DNA of 64,000 bases from Microbacterium psychrotolerans (GCF_031085295.1 NZ_JAVFWO010000001.1:458400-522399); one strand, 5' to 3'. Shown: positions 45,775-54,047, counted from the stretch's first letter. Program-made: numbers and translations. Notes: generated from the sequence alone by a model not told the origin.

Positions 45775-46184
45775 TCGGCGTCCTCGGGGAGCTCGATCCG
45801 GCCCGGCCGGTCCGCGATCCGGCGTCCGAGGAAGAGTCCGGCGAGGGCTCCCCCGACACCTGCGACGACGGATGCCGCGGCCAGCCCCGCTGCGAGCAAC
45901 GGCGTCGTGATCCACAGCGCCGTGGCGACCGCGAACGCGCTGTAGGTCGTGAAGCCGCCCATGATCCCCGTGCCGAGGAAAGCGCGGGTGAGGGGACGGC
46001 GGTCGTCGAGCCAGCCGACGACGATCCCCAGGATCAGGGATCCGGCGACGTTGATGCCGAGCGTCACCCACGGCACCGCCGCGGGATCGTCGACGGGCGC
46101 GACGACGAGCGCACGCGCGAAGACGCCGATCACCCCACCGGCCACGGTGACCCCGAGCACGCGCGGGTCGACGGGCTGCGGCAT
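45771..46184 (-). CDS. crcB: Fluoride efflux channel CrcB/Fluc, first subunit
   Basis: A 137-residue, four-helix Fluc protein with GGVIGVFARALVV, GINVAGSLILGIVVGWL and GIMGGFTTYSAFAVAT. First gene of the overlapping crcB pair. No fluoride riboswitch pattern was found in the 60 bp upstream, which instead hold an inverted repeat. The ATG start is at 46184. Confidence 0.92.
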   Translation of the reverse strand: MPQPVDPRVLGVTVAGGVIGVFARALVVAPVDDPAAVPWVTLGINVAGSLILGIVVGWLDDRRPLTRAFLGTGIMGGFTTYSAFAVATALWITTPLLAAGLAAASVVAGVGGALAGLFLGRRIADRPGRIELPEDAE

Positions 46185-46212
46185 CCCCTCACGCTACTCC
46201 GGCGCCCAAGGT

Positions 46213-46250
46213 CGCTGAGCGTGTCGAACGGCGCCTCGACAGGCTCAGCG
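46213..46250. repeat. Inverted repeat CGCTGAGC...GCTCAGCG
   Basis: Two 15-base arms (46213-46227 and 46236-46250) pair with a single G-G mismatch. They overlap the topoisomerase IB stop codon and precede the crcB pair. The form TCGACAGGCTCAGCG resembles a dispersed intergenic element seen in many Microbacterium-type genomes, and can also act as a terminator or attenuator. Confidence 0.6.
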
Positions 46251-47213
46251 GCCGGGGCGCAGCAGGCCGCGGATGGCGGACTCGGGGGTGATCGACAGGT
46301 CGAGCAGGTGCCCGTCGCGATACCGGGCGAACACGCGGGGGTCGATGTACGAGCCCCGCGCGACCGCCGGTGTGTTGCCGAGCGCCTCGGCCGTCGCCCG
46401 CACAGCGAGCGTCTCGGCCCGCTTGAGGTCGGTCTTCGTGTCGACGGTGCCGATGCGCGCCAGCGCGTCGGCCGCGAGGATGGTGCCGCGCAGGGTGCGG
46501 AAGTCCTTGGCCGTGAACCGTCCTCCGGTCAGCGAGCGCACGTACGCGTTGACCTCGGCCGGCGTGAGCGGCACCCGGCGTCCGCCGCGCTGCCACGCGA
46601 GCAACGGCGAGCGGGAGCGCCCCGCGGCCAGCAGCTCGATGGCGGGGGCGAGGTCGGCGTCGTCGATCTCGAGCAGCTGCCGCTTGCCGCTCTTGCCGGG
46701 GAACGACAGCGACACGACGGATGCCTCCACCGAGGCGTCGCGCCGCTGCAGCGTCGTGAGACCGCGGCTGCCGTGGGCAGCGAGGTAGCGCTCGGATCCG
46801 ATGCGGGGTGCCGCGTCGTCCAGGAGCCGGAAGGCGACCGCCAGCACTCGCTCGCGATCGAGCGCGTCGCGCCGCAGCGAGGTGGTGACCCGCGCTCGCG
46901 CGCGCGGCAGCGCCTCGGCGAGGGCCAGTGCCCGGGCGAACTTGCCGCGGTCGCGGCCCGCCGTCCAGTTCGGGTGGTAGACGTACTGCCGGCGGCCGGC
47001 GTCATCGACGCCGACCGCTTGGATGTGCCCGTCGGGCTGGGCGCTGATCCAGACGTCCTGCCACGCGGGCGGAATCACCAGGGCCTGGATGCGGGCGAGA
47101 TGCCGAGGTGCCGGAGCGCGGCCCTTCGCGTCGACGTAGCGGAAACCGGATCCCGCGCGCAGCCGGCGAAAGCCCGGATCCTCGTAGGGCCGCGAGCGGA
47201 CGAGTTTCGCCAT
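46245..47213 (-). CDS. DNA topoisomerase IB
   Basis: A 322-residue poxvirus-type topoisomerase IB. It nicks one strand through a 3'-phosphotyrosine and relaxes supercoils. The N-terminal region has FRYVDAKGR, PPAWQDVWIS and YHPNWTAGRDRGKF. The catalytic domain shows GKSGKRQ, TAKDFRTLRGT and the active Tyr289 in ARGSYIDPRVF. A bacterial member of a family often found in radiation- and desiccation-tolerant actinobacteria. ATG at 47213. It lies downstream of, and on the same strand as, the small Rho-N-like gene. Confidence 0.9.
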   Translation of the reverse strand: MAKLVRSRPYEDPGFRRLRAGSGFRYVDAKGRAPAPRHLARIQALVIPPAWQDVWISAQPDGHIQAVGVDDAGRRQYVYHPNWTAGRDRGKFARALALAEALPRARARVTTSLRRDALDRERVLAVAFRLLDDAAPRIGSERYLAAHGSRGLTTLQRRDASVEASVVSLSFPGKSGKRQLLEIDDADLAPAIELLAAGRSRSPLLAWQRGGRRVPLTPAEVNAYVRSLTGGRFTAKDFRTLRGTILAADALARIGTVDTKTDLKRAETLAVRATAEALGNTPAVARGSYIDPRVFARYRDGHLLDLSITPESAIRGLLRPGR

Positions 47214-47229
47214 CAGATCACGCTACCCG

Positions 47230-47285
47230 GGTCGCCGGTCCCGCCGGAGGGTCCTCCGACCCGCTCGGCGACGGGACCGGCGACC
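47230..47285 (-). terminator. Hairpin terminator after the small Rho-N-like gene
   Basis: GGTCGCCGGTCCCG (47230-47243) pairs perfectly with CGGGACCGGCGACC (47272-47285); the loop contains a smaller GGAGG/CCTCC stem. It sits between the 88-residue gene and the topoisomerase start, so read-through would be reduced. Confidence 0.65.
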
Positions 47286-47288
47286 ACG

Positions 47289-47555
47289 TCAGTGGTTGCG
47301 GATCATCGAGATGAGCTCGGACTTCTTCTTCCCCGAGTAGCCCTTGAGACCCAGCTCCTTGGCGCGCTTGCGCAGCTCGGGCACGGTGCGCTCGTCGTAG
47401 TCCTTCGCGTTCGCACCGCGCCGACCGACCGTCTTGCGGCCCTGGCTGGCCGCCGCGTTCGAGATGCGGGCGGCCTTCTCCTTCGAGGCGCCCTGGTCGC
47501 GGAGCTCCTCGTACATGTCGCGGTCCTTGAGATTCGACCCGCGTCCTCCTGGCAT
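47289..47555 (-). CDS. Small Rho N-terminal/SAP-like protein (DUF7218 type)
   Basis: An 88-residue basic protein. The first half, GSNLKDRDMYEELRDQGASKEKAARISNAA, matches a conserved actinobacterial family. The second half, VPELRKRAKELGLKGYSGKKKSELISMIRNH, is a SAP/Rho-N helix-extended-loop-helix that binds nucleic acid. Probably a small DNA- or RNA-binding stress protein. GAAGGAGG precedes the ATG. Confidence 0.8.
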   Translation of the reverse strand: MPGGRGSNLKDRDMYEELRDQGASKEKAARISNAAASQGRKTVGRRGANAKDYDERTVPELRKRAKELGLKGYSGKKKSELISMIRNH

Positions 47556-47591
47556 GGTTTCCTCCTTCGGTCACCGCCCCGTGGGCGGATG

Positions 47592-48479
47592 TCACAGGCC
47601 CTTGCCCCCGGTGACAGGCAGGATCGCGCCCGACGTGTACGTCGCGTCGTCGCTCGCCAGGTACACGTAGGCACCGGCGAGCTCGGCGGGCTGTCCCGCC
47701 CTGCCCAGGGGCGTGTCTTGACCGAACGACTCGAGGCGCTCGGCATCCCAGCCCGTGGCCGGGATGAGGGGTGTCCAGATGGGTCCCGGGGCGACGCCGT
47801 TCACACGGATGCCCTTCGGGCCCAGCTCCTGGGCGAGCGCCTTGATTAAGGCGACCTGCGCGGCCTTGGTCATCGCGTAGTCGATCAGCCCCGGCGAGGG
47901 GTTGAACGCCTGGATCGAGGTCGTCACGATGATCGACGAGCCGGGCTCGAGGTGCGGCACCGCCGCGCGCACGGTGAACATCTGCGCATACAGGTTCGTG
48001 CGGAACACCCGGTCCCACTCGGCGGTCTCCATCTTCTCGATGCCCTCGCGGTCCTTCTGGTACGCGGCGTTGAGCACGAGCACGTCGAGGCCCCCGAACT
48101 CGCCGACGGCACGATCGACGATGTCGGCGCAGAAGTCCTCTTCGCGCAGGTCGCCCGAGATCGGCAACGCGCGAGAACCGGCCTCGGTGACCCAGCGGGC
48201 GGTCTCGTCGGCGTCTTCCTGCTCCTCGGGGAGGTAGGTCAGCGCCACGTCGGCACCCTCACGCGCGAACGCGATGGCCACCGCCCGCCCGATCCCGGAA
48301 TCGCCCCCCGTGATGAGGGCCCGGCGCTCGGCGAGGCGCTGCGAGCCCCGGTACGAGCGTTCGCCGTGGTCCGGTTCGGGGTTCGTCTCGTTCGTCAGCC
48401 CGGGCTGCTCCTGCTCCTGCGGAGGAAAGGAGCCGTCGTGATGGGCGGTCGTCGGATCAGTGGGCGGGGATGTGCTCAT
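47592..48479 (-). CDS. SDR family oxidoreductase (general-stress YghA/YdaD type)
   Basis: A 295-residue short-chain dehydrogenase with a hydrophilic 40-residue N-terminal extension rich in Pro/Gln/Glu, typical of stress-induced SDRs. Cofactor loop ITGGDSGIGRA, VLNAAYQ, Ser-Tyr-x3-Lys in SIQAFNPSPGLIDYAMTKAA and PVTGGKGL at the end are all present. Substrate unknown. I use the ATG at 48479; longer reading is not family-like. It is 36 bp upstream of the Rho-N-like gene on the same strand. Confidence 0.88.
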   Translation of the reverse strand: MSTSPPTDPTTAHHDGSFPPQEQEQPGLTNETNPEPDHGERSYRGSQRLAERRALITGGDSGIGRAVAIAFAREGADVALTYLPEEQEDADETARWVTEAGSRALPISGDLREEDFCADIVDRAVGEFGGLDVLVLNAAYQKDREGIEKMETAEWDRVFRTNLYAQMFTVRAAVPHLEPGSSIIVTTSIQAFNPSPGLIDYAMTKAAQVALIKALAQELGPKGIRVNGVAPGPIWTPLIPATGWDAERLESFGQDTPLGRAGQPAELAGAYVYLASDDATYTSGAILPVTGGKGL

Positions 48480-48691
48480 AACGGCGAAAATACGGGCGTG
48501 CGCGGATGCTCTCACGGGGCTTGACATCCTCGCCGCCCCGCCTTACCCGGCGTGGCGGCTCCCCACGTATCACCGGAAAAGCAACGCCGTCAACCCCCTG
48601 GGGGCCGCGACGCTGTGATGCCACTGTCGGTTCATGCCCACGAGGCATGCGATGCATCCCGTGCATCGACAGAGCAGAAGGAGAACGTCCC

Positions 48692-48856
48692 ATGAACCTC
48701 GCCCTGATCATCATCATCGTCGTCGCGATCATCCTTGCGATCGTCGGCGGCCTCAACTCCGCACTGAGCTGGCTGCTGTGGGTGGCCATCATCGTCGGAG
48801 TCATCGCGCTGATCGCATTCCTGTTCAGAGTGATCAGCGGGAACCGCAACACCTGA
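48692..48856 (+). CDS. Small two-helix membrane protein, 54 residues
   Basis: A 54-residue protein made of two hydrophobic helices (LALIIIIVVAIILAIVGGL and LLWVAIIVGVIALIAFLF) joined by NSALSW, with a short basic end. AAGGAG is well placed before the ATG. It resembles small actinobacterial stress membrane peptides; function unknown. A 7-bp inverted repeat (48650-48668) lies in its leader. Confidence 0.75.
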   Translation: MNLALIIIIVVAIILAIVGGLNSALSWLLWVAIIVGVIALIAFLFRVISGNRNT

Positions 48857-48880
48857 TCTGCACCCCAGATGTGAAGACAG

Positions 48881-48914
48881 CGGATGCCGCGGCCGGAGTG
48901 GGCCGCGGCATCCG
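48881..48914. terminator. Bidirectional hairpin terminator
   Basis: A 14-bp stem (48881-48894 with 48901-48914) with loop GGAGTG lies between the convergent small membrane gene and MerR gene. It again carries GGATGCC/GGCATCC. Confidence 0.8.
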
Positions 48915-48940
48915 TCTGTCTTCTGGGGCCCTCCGCCGAC

Positions 48941-49729
48941 CTAGAGCTGAGCCTCCGCGTACACGCGGAGCGCGTCGCGGACGAACTCGGCGCCGCGGGT
49001 GCCACCCTCGCTCGTGGCGTAGTTGGCGCCGAAGCGCGGGTCCGCCACGTACATCTCGCCGAGACCGAGCACGTACCCCTTGACGTCTCCCCCGCCGGAG
49101 CCGGCCGCAGCGGCCGGCGTTCCCGGGATCCCGGTCAGCCATTCGACGTGGCGCTTCGCCAGCGCCTGAGCCGCGTCGCTGTCGGGAGCGATCCCGGCCT
49201 CCGCGGCCGCGATCCAATCCCGGCCGAGGTCGGCCGCGCGCTGCTGCCACGCGGCCTTCTCGTCGGCGCTCATCGAGCGCCACCAGCGGTCGCTGTCGGC
49301 GTAGGCCTTCTTTCCCCAGCGCTGCTCGACCTCGTCCTTGTACTGCGTGTGGTCGAAGCCATCGAACATGTCCTCTGCCATCAGTCCTTCACCTCCTTTC
49401 AGTGCATCGATGGTGTTCTGCACCGACGCGATCTGTCGCGCCAGCCGATCCTGCTCCTGCCGGAGCCATGCCAGATGAGCCTCGAGAGCCGACTCCTCAC
49501 CGCTTTCCCGCTCGAGCACGTCGGCGATCTGGGGCAGACCGAGCCCCAATTCGCGCAGCAGCAGGATCCGCTGCAGCCGTACGAGCGCCGTGCGGTCGTA
49601 ATACCGGTAGCCGTTGTGGCCCATGCTCGACGGTGGCAGCAGCCCGATGTCGTCGTAGTGGCGGAGCGTCCGGCTGGTGGTACCCGCCAGCTTTGCGATC
49701 TGCTGGATCGACCATTCCTGCTCGTCCAT
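48941..49729 (-). CDS. MerR family regulator with TipAS-like antibiotic-binding domain
   Basis: A 262-residue regulator. The MerR winged helix-turn-helix is WSIQQIAKLAGTTSRTLRHYDDIGLLPP with YRYYDRTALVRLQRI (residues about 6-60), then a coiled-coil dimer helix (about 85-115). The C-terminal half is a TipAS-type domain (YKDEVEQRWGKKAYADSDRWW, YVADPRFGANY), which in TipAL traps thiopeptide antibiotics and activates the promoter. GAGGAGGG precedes the ATG at 49729. A MerR-style operator lies directly upstream, so autoregulation is likely. Confidence 0.9.
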   Translation of the reverse strand: MDEQEWSIQQIAKLAGTTSRTLRHYDDIGLLPPSSMGHNGYRYYDRTALVRLQRILLLRELGLGLPQIADVLERESGEESALEAHLAWLRQEQDRLARQIASVQNTIDALKGGEGLMAEDMFDGFDHTQYKDEVEQRWGKKAYADSDRWWRSMSADEKAAWQQRAADLGRDWIAAAEAGIAPDSDAAQALAKRHVEWLTGIPGTPAAAAGSGGGDVKGYVLGLGEMYVADPRFGANYATSEGGTRGAEFVRDALRVYAEAQL

Positions 49730-49764
49730 GTCACCCTCCTCTCGTGGTTCGCTCACCACGCTAA

Positions 49765-49792
49765 AGGTTGACGTAGCGGCAAGGTCAAACCT
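49765..49792 (-). promoter_or_regulatory. MerR-type operator upstream of the TipA-like gene
   Basis: An imperfect palindrome with arms AGGTTGAC and GTCAAACCT (49765-49772 and 49784-49792), spaced as expected for MerR regulators that bind within an over-long promoter spacer. It lies 36 bp from the regulator start. Confidence 0.55.
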
Positions 49793-49809
49793 GAAAATTC
49801 ACTCAATGC

Positions 49810-49861
49810 TTGACGTAGTCGCGATATATCGTGTTAGTCTCCAGATACGCGATATATCGCG
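49810..49861 (+). promoter_or_regulatory. Promoter with two CGCGATATATCGCG operators
   Basis: A -35-like TTGACG (49810-49815) and -10-like TTAGTC (49834-49839) frame the near-palindrome CGCGATATATCGTG (49820-49833). A perfect 14-bp palindrome CGCGATATATCGCG follows at 49848-49861. The AT core contrasts with the surrounding GC-rich DNA. The downstream operon encodes a PadR regulator, the expected ligand of these sites. Confidence 0.75.
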
Positions 49862-49899
49862 ACATGGATCACCCCCAGAGATACGCAGGAGAAACAGTC

Positions 49900-50853
49900 A
49901 TGACCCTGGAGAAGTGGATCATCCACCCGGGCGAGACGCGCGTCATCGACATCTTGACCGTGCGCACGCTCAAGATCGGACTCGTCGGCGGACAGATCGA
50001 CGTGATCGCCCACGACGAGCCCGGCATCCGCATCGAAGTGCACGACGTCACCGTCAAGGACCTCCGCATCGAGGTCGCCGAGGATCACGTCGAGATCGAC
50101 CACCCGCAGCTGCGCTGGGACAACTTCCTCGAGGTGTTCCGCAACTTCGGAGCCGGCGGACCCAAGGCAGAGATCAGCGTCGCCGTTCCCCGCGATGTCG
50201 CTCTGACCCTCGGAGTCGTCAGCGCCAGCGCGCTCGTCTCGGGCCTGCGCGGCGACGCGTCACTGAACACCGTCTCGGGCGACATCATCGTCGACGGCCT
50301 CACCGGCGACCTGTCGGTCAACGCGGTGTCGGGCGACGTGCAGGTGCGAGAGCTCGTCGGCGCGCTGAACGCCAACAGCGTCTCGGGCGACGTCGCCGCG
50401 ACGGGCACCTTGCGCAAGGCCACCATCGACACCGTGTCGGGCGCCGTGCTGGTCGACTCGACCGGCGACATCCTCTCGGTCGGCGTCAACACCGTGAGCG
50501 GCAGCGCGACCGTGCGGCTGGATGAGGGATACCCGGCCAACTACGTCATGCGCAGCGTGAGCGGCCGCGTCCAGGTCGACGGCGTCGTGCGCCGCGGCAA
50601 CGGCACGGGCCCGACCACGAACTACGCCGGCTCGGTCGGCGAGCTGAGCGGCAGCTTCGCCGACGTCCGCGCACACAGCGTGTCGGGCGACATCACGGTG
50701 CTGCGTCGCGCTGCCACCCCCGCACCGGATGCCGCGCCGGCAGCTCCCGAGCAGGCGACCACGTCGTCGCCGACCGCCGCCTCCGGCGAGGCCGCCGGCG
50801 ACGAGTCGACGGCGCGTGAAGCGGCGGCCGGCTTCGACCGAGGAGAAGTGTGA
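49900..50853 (+). CDS. DUF4097 beta-repeat protein
   Basis: A 317-residue protein built of about seven beta-helix-like repeats with the recurring V-S-G-D/x motif (NTVSGDIIV, NAVSGDVQV, NSVSGDVAA, DTVSGAVLV, NTVSGSATV, RSVSGRVQV, HSVSGDITV). The N-terminal domain is a beta-rich lead (EKWIIHPGETRVIDILTVRTLKIGL) and the C-terminal 50 residues are Ala/Thr/Glu-rich. No signal peptide or membrane segment. DUF4097 proteins are putative adhesin- or scaffold-like proteins, often next to PadR or stress regulators. AGGAG precedes the ATG at 49900, and the stop overlaps the PadR start (TGATG). Confidence 0.85.
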   Translation: MTLEKWIIHPGETRVIDILTVRTLKIGLVGGQIDVIAHDEPGIRIEVHDVTVKDLRIEVAEDHVEIDHPQLRWDNFLEVFRNFGAGGPKAEISVAVPRDVALTLGVVSASALVSGLRGDASLNTVSGDIIVDGLTGDLSVNAVSGDVQVRELVGALNANSVSGDVAATGTLRKATIDTVSGAVLVDSTGDILSVGVNTVSGSATVRLDEGYPANYVMRSVSGRVQVDGVVRRGNGTGPTTNYAGSVGELSGSFADVRAHSVSGDITVLRRAATPAPDAAPAAPEQATTSSPTAASGEAAGDESTAREAAAGFDRGEV

Positions 50854-51461
50854 TGACTCCGGTCTTCTCGCACGGCGACCTGCGCCTGTACCTGCTGAAC
50901 CTGCTCGATGAAGGGCCGCGCCACGGCTACGACATCATGCAGGCCCTGTCGGACCGCACCGGGGGCACCTACACCCCCAGCGCCGGCACCATCTATCCGC
51001 GTCTGGCGAAGCTCGAAGAGGAGGGGCTCGTGACCAAGTCCGTCGAAGGCCGCAAGACCGTGTACGCCATCACCGAGGCGGGTCACGCCGAGGTGCAGTC
51101 GCGCGCGGGCGACCTCGAGGGCATCGAGGCCGGGCTGGCCGACTCGGTGCGCCTCATCGCCGACGAGGTGCGCGGAAGCGTCCGCGAGGCGATGAAGAGC
51201 CTGCGCGCCGACCTGGCTGCGGCCTCTCGCGAGGAGCGCAAGACGACGCCGCAGCCGTCCCGCGAGGACGACCCGCGCGTGCGCAGCCGCGAGCAGATGC
51301 AGCGGCTCGACGCCGTGGTGAACGAGTTCCGCGCGAACGTCCGCGGCGACGTCCGCGTGCACGTCGCTCGGGGCGGCGAGCTCGCCGCCTCTCTCGTCGA
51401 CCAGGTCGCGAGCGAACTCGACCGCGTCGCCCGCGACATCACGCGCACGCTGCGGGGCTGA
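50853..51461 (+). CDS. PadR family transcriptional regulator
   Basis: A 202-residue regulator. The N-terminal winged helix has FSHGDLRLYLLNLLDEGPRHGYDIMQAL, YTPSAGTIYPRLAKLEEEGLV and GRKTVYAITEAG. A long charged helical C-terminal domain (about 110-202) fits the PadR subfamily associated with DUF4097. The ATG overlaps the preceding stop, with AGGAG 7 bases upstream. It probably represses its own operon through the CGCGATATATCGCG sites. Confidence 0.92.
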   Translation: MTPVFSHGDLRLYLLNLLDEGPRHGYDIMQALSDRTGGTYTPSAGTIYPRLAKLEEEGLVTKSVEGRKTVYAITEAGHAEVQSRAGDLEGIEAGLADSVRLIADEVRGSVREAMKSLRADLAAASREERKTTPQPSREDDPRVRSREQMQRLDAVVNEFRANVRGDVRVHVARGGELAASLVDQVASELDRVARDITRTLRG

Positions 51462-51502
51462 CCCGCGGCGCCCTGCTTCCGCAGTCTCCTCTCGGAAGCA
51501 CG

Positions 51503-51535
51503 AAGGGTGGTCTCGCCGTCGGCGGGACCACCCTT
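51503..51535. terminator. Bidirectional hairpin terminator
   Basis: AAGGGTGGTC (51503-51512) pairs with GACCACCCTT (51526-51535). It lies between the convergent PadR and universal stress protein genes; the A/T ends of the stem give a short T-tract on either strand. Confidence 0.75.
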
Positions 51536-51556
51536 CTGCGTCGTCCGGCTGCCTGC

Positions 51557-52096
51557 TCAGGCGGGCCAGATCTCCTCGTCGTCGGGCACGGGCTCCCCGA
51601 GCGGCACGATCAGGATCGAGCGGTGCTGCCGGTGCGCCAGGCGCACCCCGACCGAGCCGGTGAAGAACTCGCGGACCGACTCTCCGAACCCGCGTTTGCG
51701 CGTGCCGACGACGATCAGCCGGGCGTCGATCTGGTCGGCGAAGTGCTTGATCGCCATCGCGGGGTCGCCGACCAGCTGGCGGACGGTCCACTGCGGCCCG
51801 GCATCGCCGAGGACGGATGCCGCGGCATCCTGCACCTTCGCCAGCTCGCCCTCGCCCGCTGCGATGTTGATGTCGATGGGCGCGGAGTGGACGTACCCGT
51901 CGGGGTCTTCGTACGTGACGAAGCGCGTCACGTCGACGTGGACCACCACGAGCGGCGCCTGGAACAGCTTCGCGTAGCGAGCCCCCTCCTTCAGGACGCG
52001 GGGCGATTGGTCGGGGATCACACCGACGATCACAGCGCCGCGGAGGCTCTCATCAGTCGTCGCGTCGCCTTCGGGCTCGGATGCCTCATCGGTCAT
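51557..52096 (-). CDS. Universal stress protein (UspA family)
   Basis: A 179-residue single-domain USP with an acidic N-terminal tail of about 18 residues. The nucleotide-binding pattern G-x2-G-x9-G-[ST] is seen in VVGTRKRGFGESVREFFTGSVGVRL, and the core starts GAVIVGVIPDQSPRVL, with Asp in the usual adenine-contact region. Function in stress survival is inferred from the family. GGAGGAG precedes the ATG. Divergent from the DUF3073 gene. Confidence 0.88.
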   Translation of the reverse strand: MTDEASEPEGDATTDESLRGAVIVGVIPDQSPRVLKEGARYAKLFQAPLVVVHVDVTRFVTYEDPDGYVHSAPIDINIAAGEGELAKVQDAAASVLGDAGPQWTVRQLVGDPAMAIKHFADQIDARLIVVGTRKRGFGESVREFFTGSVGVRLAHRQHRSILIVPLGEPVPDDEEIWPA

Positions 52097-52264
52097 ATGT
52101 CCGCACTCCTCCTACGCCGGTGGGGCCGCAGCCGCCGGGTTACCGGGGCTCCGTGTTATCCTGAATGCTACTCTTACCGGTTCGAAGCCGGATTCGTGAA
52201 TGCCCGGGTTTGCGCGGCCCAGAGCCCGCAGAATAGCCCGCGACCTTAAATGAGGGGGTCTCGC

Positions 52265-52459
52265 ATGGGGCGTGGCCGTCAGAAGGCGAAGCACACCAAG
52301 ATCGCCCGTGAGCTGAAGTACGACACGTACAACGTGAACTACTCGGCACTCGAGCGCGAGCTCGGCCACCATGAGGACGAGTTCGTCGACAAGTGGGCCG
52401 ACCAGTACAACGACGAGGACGAGGACGAGACCTCGCCCGTCTCGTCCTCGCAGGCGTAA
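52265..52459 (+). CDS. DUF3073 protein
   Basis: A 64-residue protein with the family-defining opening MGRGRQKAKHTKIARELKYDTYNVNY and an acidic end. DUF3073 is a small, actinobacteria-restricted, usually well expressed protein of unknown function, often near pur genes. GAGGGGG lies 6 bases before the ATG at 52265. A TATCCT box (52155-52160) about 105 bp upstream is a possible -10. Confidence 0.92.
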   Translation: MGRGRQKAKHTKIARELKYDTYNVNYSALERELGHHEDEFVDKWADQYNDEDEDETSPVSSSQA

Positions 52460-52683
52460 CGGCTCGCGCGGCGGTCACCGCTCCGGTGGCCTGACCGCTC
52501 GAGGTATTTGCTGCGCGCTCACCGTCGCGGTTCGTGCGTGTGCGGTTCTTGCCGTGCACTCAGTGCACACGGCGCCCTGCACCATCCGCGACCTCGCACG
52601 GCGAGCCGTCGTTCTCCGTGATCGCGCGGCGAGCCCGTGCGGGGCGCGTGCGGCTCAGGACGATCGCACCGCCACGGGATGCC

Positions 52684-53934
52684 TCACCAGGCGCCGTGTC
52701 GGCGCTCCCAGTCATCCTCGACGGTGTGCGGCTGCGCCGCGACGACGCCGGCGGGGATCGCTGCGGCGACCACGGCGGCGAGCACGATGAGCGGCGCCGT
52801 CCACGAGTCGGTCGCATCGTGGAGGAGCCCGATGCCGACGGGAAAGAGCGCCGCGATCGCGTAGCCGCCGCTCTGCACGAAGCCGCTGAGCGCCACCGCG
52901 CCCTCATGCGTGCGGGTGCGCAGGCCCAGGAGCACCAGGATCATCGGGAACAGCAGCGGCGCGAGGCCGAAGAGCGCGACCCACAGCCACGGGGCGACGG
53001 TCGGGACGAAGAGCAGGCCCGCGATGCCGGCGAGGCCCGTCCCGACGGCGACGCCGAACAGCACGCGCGTGGCGTGGGCCCGGGTCACCAGCAGGGGCAC
53101 GGCCAGCGACGCGGGCAGGCCCATGAACCCGAACAGCGCCAGCAGCACGCCCGCCACGGCCGGTGTGACACCCGCGATTTCGACGAGGATGGTCGGCAGC
53201 CACGCGAACGCCGTGTAGGCGAGGGTGCTCGACACGGCGAAGCCCACGAGCAGCGCCCACGCGATCGGCAGCCGCCACATGCGTCCGAAGGCGCGCGGAC
53301 TCGGCTGCTCGATGTCGTCGTCCGAGGCCGCTGCCGCACGGGTCCTCTCGGCGGCGGCGTGCCGTATGGCCAGGCCGATCCAGGGCACCGTGGCTACGAG
53401 CGCGAAGACGGCCCAGAGCCCCAGCGAGACGTGCCAGTCCGCGGCATCCGCGACCGGCACCGCCACGAGGGGCGGCAGGAAGGTCGCGAGCGCCATCGTC
53501 GTCGAGAAGACGGTCGTCATCAGACCGACGCGGTCGGGGAAGTACCGCTTCACGAGCGGCGGCAGCAGGATGTTGCCCACGCCGACGGCGGCGAAGATCA
53601 GCGCCGTGCCGGCGAGCAGCAGTCCGGCGCCCGGTGCGAGGCTGCGGACGATCAGTCCGATCGCCACGACGACCATCGCCGCGACCGCCAGCCGTTCGAG
53701 CCCGAACCGCCGTTCCAGAGCCGGGGTGAGGAGGCCGAACACGGCGTAGCAGACCGGCGGAGCGGTGCCGATGAGGCCGATCACCGCGGCCGGAACGTCG
53801 AAGTCGACCGCGATGTGGTCGTACAGGGGCGACAGCGACGCCACCGCCGAGCGCAATGAGAAGGCGAACAGCACGATGCCCACGAGGGCGAGCGCTCGCC
53901 CCTGCCAGAGGGGTCGGGACGAGGGAGAGCTCAC
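52684..53934 (-). CDS. MFS transporter (CynX/NimT-like)
   Basis: A 416-residue major facilitator protein with 12 hydrophobic segments. TM1 starts ALALVGIVLFAFSLRSAVASLSPL, and GVGNILLPPLVKRYFPDRVGLMTTVFST marks the CynX/NimT-type group. These export or import small organic anions, cyanate or nitroimidazole-like compounds; the substrate here is unknown. The GTG start at 53934 is divergent from the hydrolase gene, and palindromes sharing the core CTGAGTGCAC lie on both sides of this gene. Confidence 0.88.
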   Translation of the reverse strand: MSSPSSRPLWQGRALALVGIVLFAFSLRSAVASLSPLYDHIAVDFDVPAAVIGLIGTAPPVCYAVFGLLTPALERRFGLERLAVAAMVVVAIGLIVRSLAPGAGLLLAGTALIFAAVGVGNILLPPLVKRYFPDRVGLMTTVFSTTMALATFLPPLVAVPVADAADWHVSLGLWAVFALVATVPWIGLAIRHAAAERTRAAAASDDDIEQPSPRAFGRMWRLPIAWALLVGFAVSSTLAYTAFAWLPTILVEIAGVTPAVAGVLLALFGFMGLPASLAVPLLVTRAHATRVLFGVAVGTGLAGIAGLLFVPTVAPWLWVALFGLAPLLFPMILVLLGLRTRTHEGAVALSGFVQSGGYAIAALFPVGIGLLHDATDSWTAPLIVLAAVVAAAIPAGVVAAQPHTVEDDWERRHGAW

Positions 53935-54018
53935 CCATCAACCCTAGGCGGCCCGGGAAGAGGGGAGCTCGTGAGCCCGCAGCCGGCAGCCTGGCCGTCG
54001 GCGCGTTCCGGCTCTCCA

Positions 54019-54047
54019 TTGACATTATTACTGAGTGCACTCATACT
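54019..54047 (+). promoter_or_regulatory. Sigma-70-type promoter with embedded palindrome
   Basis: TTGACA (54019-54024), a 17-bp spacer and CATACT (54042-54047) make a near-consensus promoter 67 bp before the hydrolase gene. The spacer holds the perfect 12-bp palindrome TGAGTGCACTCA (54032-54043), placed for repression. No TetR gene is immediately adjacent; the regulator at 56808 is a candidate. Confidence 0.7.

Noticed and set aside
46185..46244. Fluoride riboswitch before the crcB pair
   Set aside because: The 60 bp contain only an inverted repeat and no riboswitch-like pattern, and are too short for aptamer plus expression platform.
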